A stretch of DNA of 32,369 bases from Candidatus Sungiibacteriota bacterium. GTDB taxonomy: Bacteria > Patescibacteriota > Minisyncoccia > Sungbacterales > HO2-52-23. Each line of letters starts with the position of its first letter. Position 1 is the first letter of the stretch. Positions 31,426-32,369 of this stretch are shown here, piece after piece. Below the pieces are notes generated by a model. That model did no database searches, was not told the origin of the DNA, and was given only the letters and a program-made list of their open reading frames with translations. The position numbers and the translations under genes are program-made. The stretch is taken from NCBI GenBank assembly GCA_016196115.1, contig JACPYI010000029.1:1-32369 (forward strand), given 5' to 3'.

Positions 31426-31584
31426 TTATTTACAAATCTCGTGCGTGTCTATATTCACCATTCGTTTCCCCACGCGACGACGCAGTTTATTGCTTTCCTG
31501 TTTTGCTTTCCACTTTAATCCCCAATAAGCGCCTGTTCCGTGCTTTGCTCCCGTATGTTCTGTTTTCTTTGCGCTATACGCCAT
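31426..31584 (-). CDS. Small basic conserved-type protein (52 aa)
   Basis: ATG at 31584. KKTEHTGAKHGTGAYWGLKWKAKQESNKLRRRVGKRM: Lys/Arg-rich with Gly and aromatic residues. I have seen small bacterial proteins with a similar 'K.H.GaK.G.G.wG....AK..SNK.RR' pattern, function unknown. The position between rpsG and fusA and the charge suggest nucleic-acid or ribosome contact (inference). Confidence 0.6.
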   Translation of the reverse strand: MAYSAKKTEHTGAKHGTGAYWGLKWKAKQESNKLRRRVGKRMVNIDTHEICK

Positions 31585-31603
31585 ACAAAATTGTCTAAAG
31601 ATT

Positions 31604-31663
31604 GTCATTCCCGCGAAAGCGGGAATCCAGAAAAACTGGATGCCCGATCAGGTCGGGCATGAC
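31604..31663. repeat. REP-like GTCATT...GCATGAC element after rpsG
   Basis: TTCCCGCGAAAGCGGGAA hairpin, then TGCCCGATCAGGTCGGGCA hairpin, bounded by GTCATT and ATGAC. Fills the gap downstream of rpsG. Confidence 0.7.
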
Positions 31664-31679
31664 AAAACAACAAAAGTAA

Positions 31680-32147
31680 TCACCAACTAAAATGCGCGAA
31701 CGCTTTGTTTGCTTCGGCCATGCGGTGGGTGTCCATGCGCTTTTTGATCGCGGTGCCTTCGTTTTTGGAGGCAAGCATCATTTCTTCGGCAAGTTTTTTG
31801 TGCATGGGTTTGCCTTTTTTGGCGCGGGTAGCGCCCAAAAGCCAGCGGCACGCGAGCGCAAATTTCCGCTCGCCCCGCACCTCGCGCGGCACCTGGTAGG
31901 TGGCGCCTCCGATGCGCCGCGACTTCACCTCCACGGTCGGTCCCACGTTTTCTATCACCTTGTCGAAGAGCGCGATCGGTTCCTGCTTATACTGCTGCTC
32001 AAGCGCATCGAATGTCCGGTACACCACTTTTTGCGCGACTGATTTCTTGCCCTTTTTCATCACGTAGTTGATGAATTTGGCAACCGTAACGCTCCCGTAC
32101 TTCTGGTCCGGCTGGATTTCTCTGATAAATTTATGTTTGCGTCGCAT
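31680..32147 (-). CDS. rpsG: 30S ribosomal protein uS7
   Basis: 155 aa. RREIQPD-type N-terminus ([14 protein letters not shown]), [18 protein letters not shown], the signature [24 protein letters not shown] and [17 protein letters not shown]. Primary binder of the 16S 3' major domain. rpsL, normally just upstream, is absent. Confidence 0.97.
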   Translation of the reverse strand: MRRKHKFIREIQPDQKYGSVTVAKFINYVMKKGKKSVAQKVVYRTFDALEQQYKQEPIALFDKVIENVGPTVEVKSRRIGGATYQVPREVRGERKFALACRWLLGATRAKKGKPMHKKLAEEMMLASKNEGTAIKKRMDTHRMAEANKAFAHFSW

Positions 32148-32154
32148 GAATTAG

Positions 32155-32226
32155 TGAATAGCCATTAGTCCTTAGCCAATAGGGAATCTCATTCCCTCAC
32201 TATTGGCTATTGGCTATCGGCTAACT
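32155..32226. repeat. AGCCAATAG-type inverted repeats upstream of rpsG
   Basis: TAGCCAATAG (from 32182) faces CTATTGGCTATTGGCTATCGGCTA with GGAATCTCATTCC between, giving a long imperfect hairpin. It is another word family than the other spacers. Confidence 0.6.
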
Positions 32227-32287
32227 ACTTACTTGAGGGGTCGGGGAGTTTTCCCTACAAAAAGTGAGGAAATATGCTGATTCTGGT

Positions 32288-32293
32288 ATCATG
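32288..32293 (+). promoter_or_regulatory. Possible extended -10 box for the right-edge gene
   Basis: TGG-TATCAT immediately before the partial gene; would give a leader of a few bases at most. Confidence 0.3.
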
Positions 32294-32298
32294 GATGC

Positions 32299-32369
32299 AT
32301 GAACAAGCATACCACGGCATCAAAACAACATACACAAACTCCCAAGCTCAACCCACAATGGATTAAAGA
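32299..32369 (+). CDS. Partial gene at right edge (5' end only)
   Basis: ATG at 32299 opens a frame of 23 codons to the edge: a polar start (NKHTTASKQHTQTPKLNPQWIK). Too short to identify. It is divergent from rpsG, replacing the expected rpsL. Confidence 0.45.
   Translation, partial: MNKHTTASKQHTQTPKLNPQWIK

Overview
The window looks like part of a Candidate Phyla Radiation (Patescibacteria, probably Parcubacteria-like) genome. The signs are a long ribosomal-protein run with no uL30 gene between rpsE and rplO, tightly packed genes with ATGA overlaps, several promoters that leave almost no 5' leader, and a surface protein built from GNVGIGTT-type repeats with embedded inteins.

Left part (1-5306, minus strand): one giant open frame runs off the left edge. 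It encodes a short helix-turn-helix domain, one membrane helix and a long repeat-rich exoprotein. Three Hint/intein domains sit at the same kind of site, between SIAGH and TYLTGGLG. Their cargo differs: intein 3 carries an NYN (PIN-like) nuclease domain, intein 2 a segment resembling BECR-fold (RelE/barnase-like) nucleases, and intein 1 no recognisable protein domain. At the same place in each intein, just before the C-terminal Hint block, the opposite strand carries a consensus-like sigma70 promoter (TTGACA, 17-bp spacer, TATACT/TATAAT/TACAGT) followed by a short structured RNA and an intrinsic terminator. Intein 1 holds three such units in tandem. The last is a tRNA-like RNA (3656-3749), and the middle one shows a hairpin loop complementary over 15 nt to the anticodon-like loop of that RNA. 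I do not recognise this arrangement of inteins, nuclease cargo and antisense small RNAs. It is the main point of interest.

5307-6415: an AT-rich divergent intergenic region, a small MerR-type HTH gene on plus, then RNase P RNA (minus) with promoter and terminator. 6434-14530 (minus except one gene): rnhA, a PD-(D/E)XK nuclease, pgk, a type II NADH dehydrogenase on plus, tpiA, galT, a GT2 glycosyltransferase, ruvX, map and adk. 14599-15334: a truncated Nudix frame and three tiny membrane proteins.

15389-27377 (minus): the S10/spc cluster in transcriptional order tuf, rpsJ, a 55-aa orphan, rplC, rplD, rplW, rplB, rpsS, rplV, rpsC, rplP, rpmC, rpsQ, rplN, rplX, rplE, rpsN, rpsH, rplF, rplR, rpsE, rplO, secY. 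Between tuf and fusA lies an insert with a retropepsin-like protease, a DUF5678-like protein, a PhD-like antitoxin and a small membrane protein. The window ends with fusA, a membrane protein, a small basic protein and rpsG. rpsL is not next to rpsG; a divergent gene runs off the right edge instead.

All calls come from reading the sequence. Family names rest on motifs I can see and were not checked against a database.
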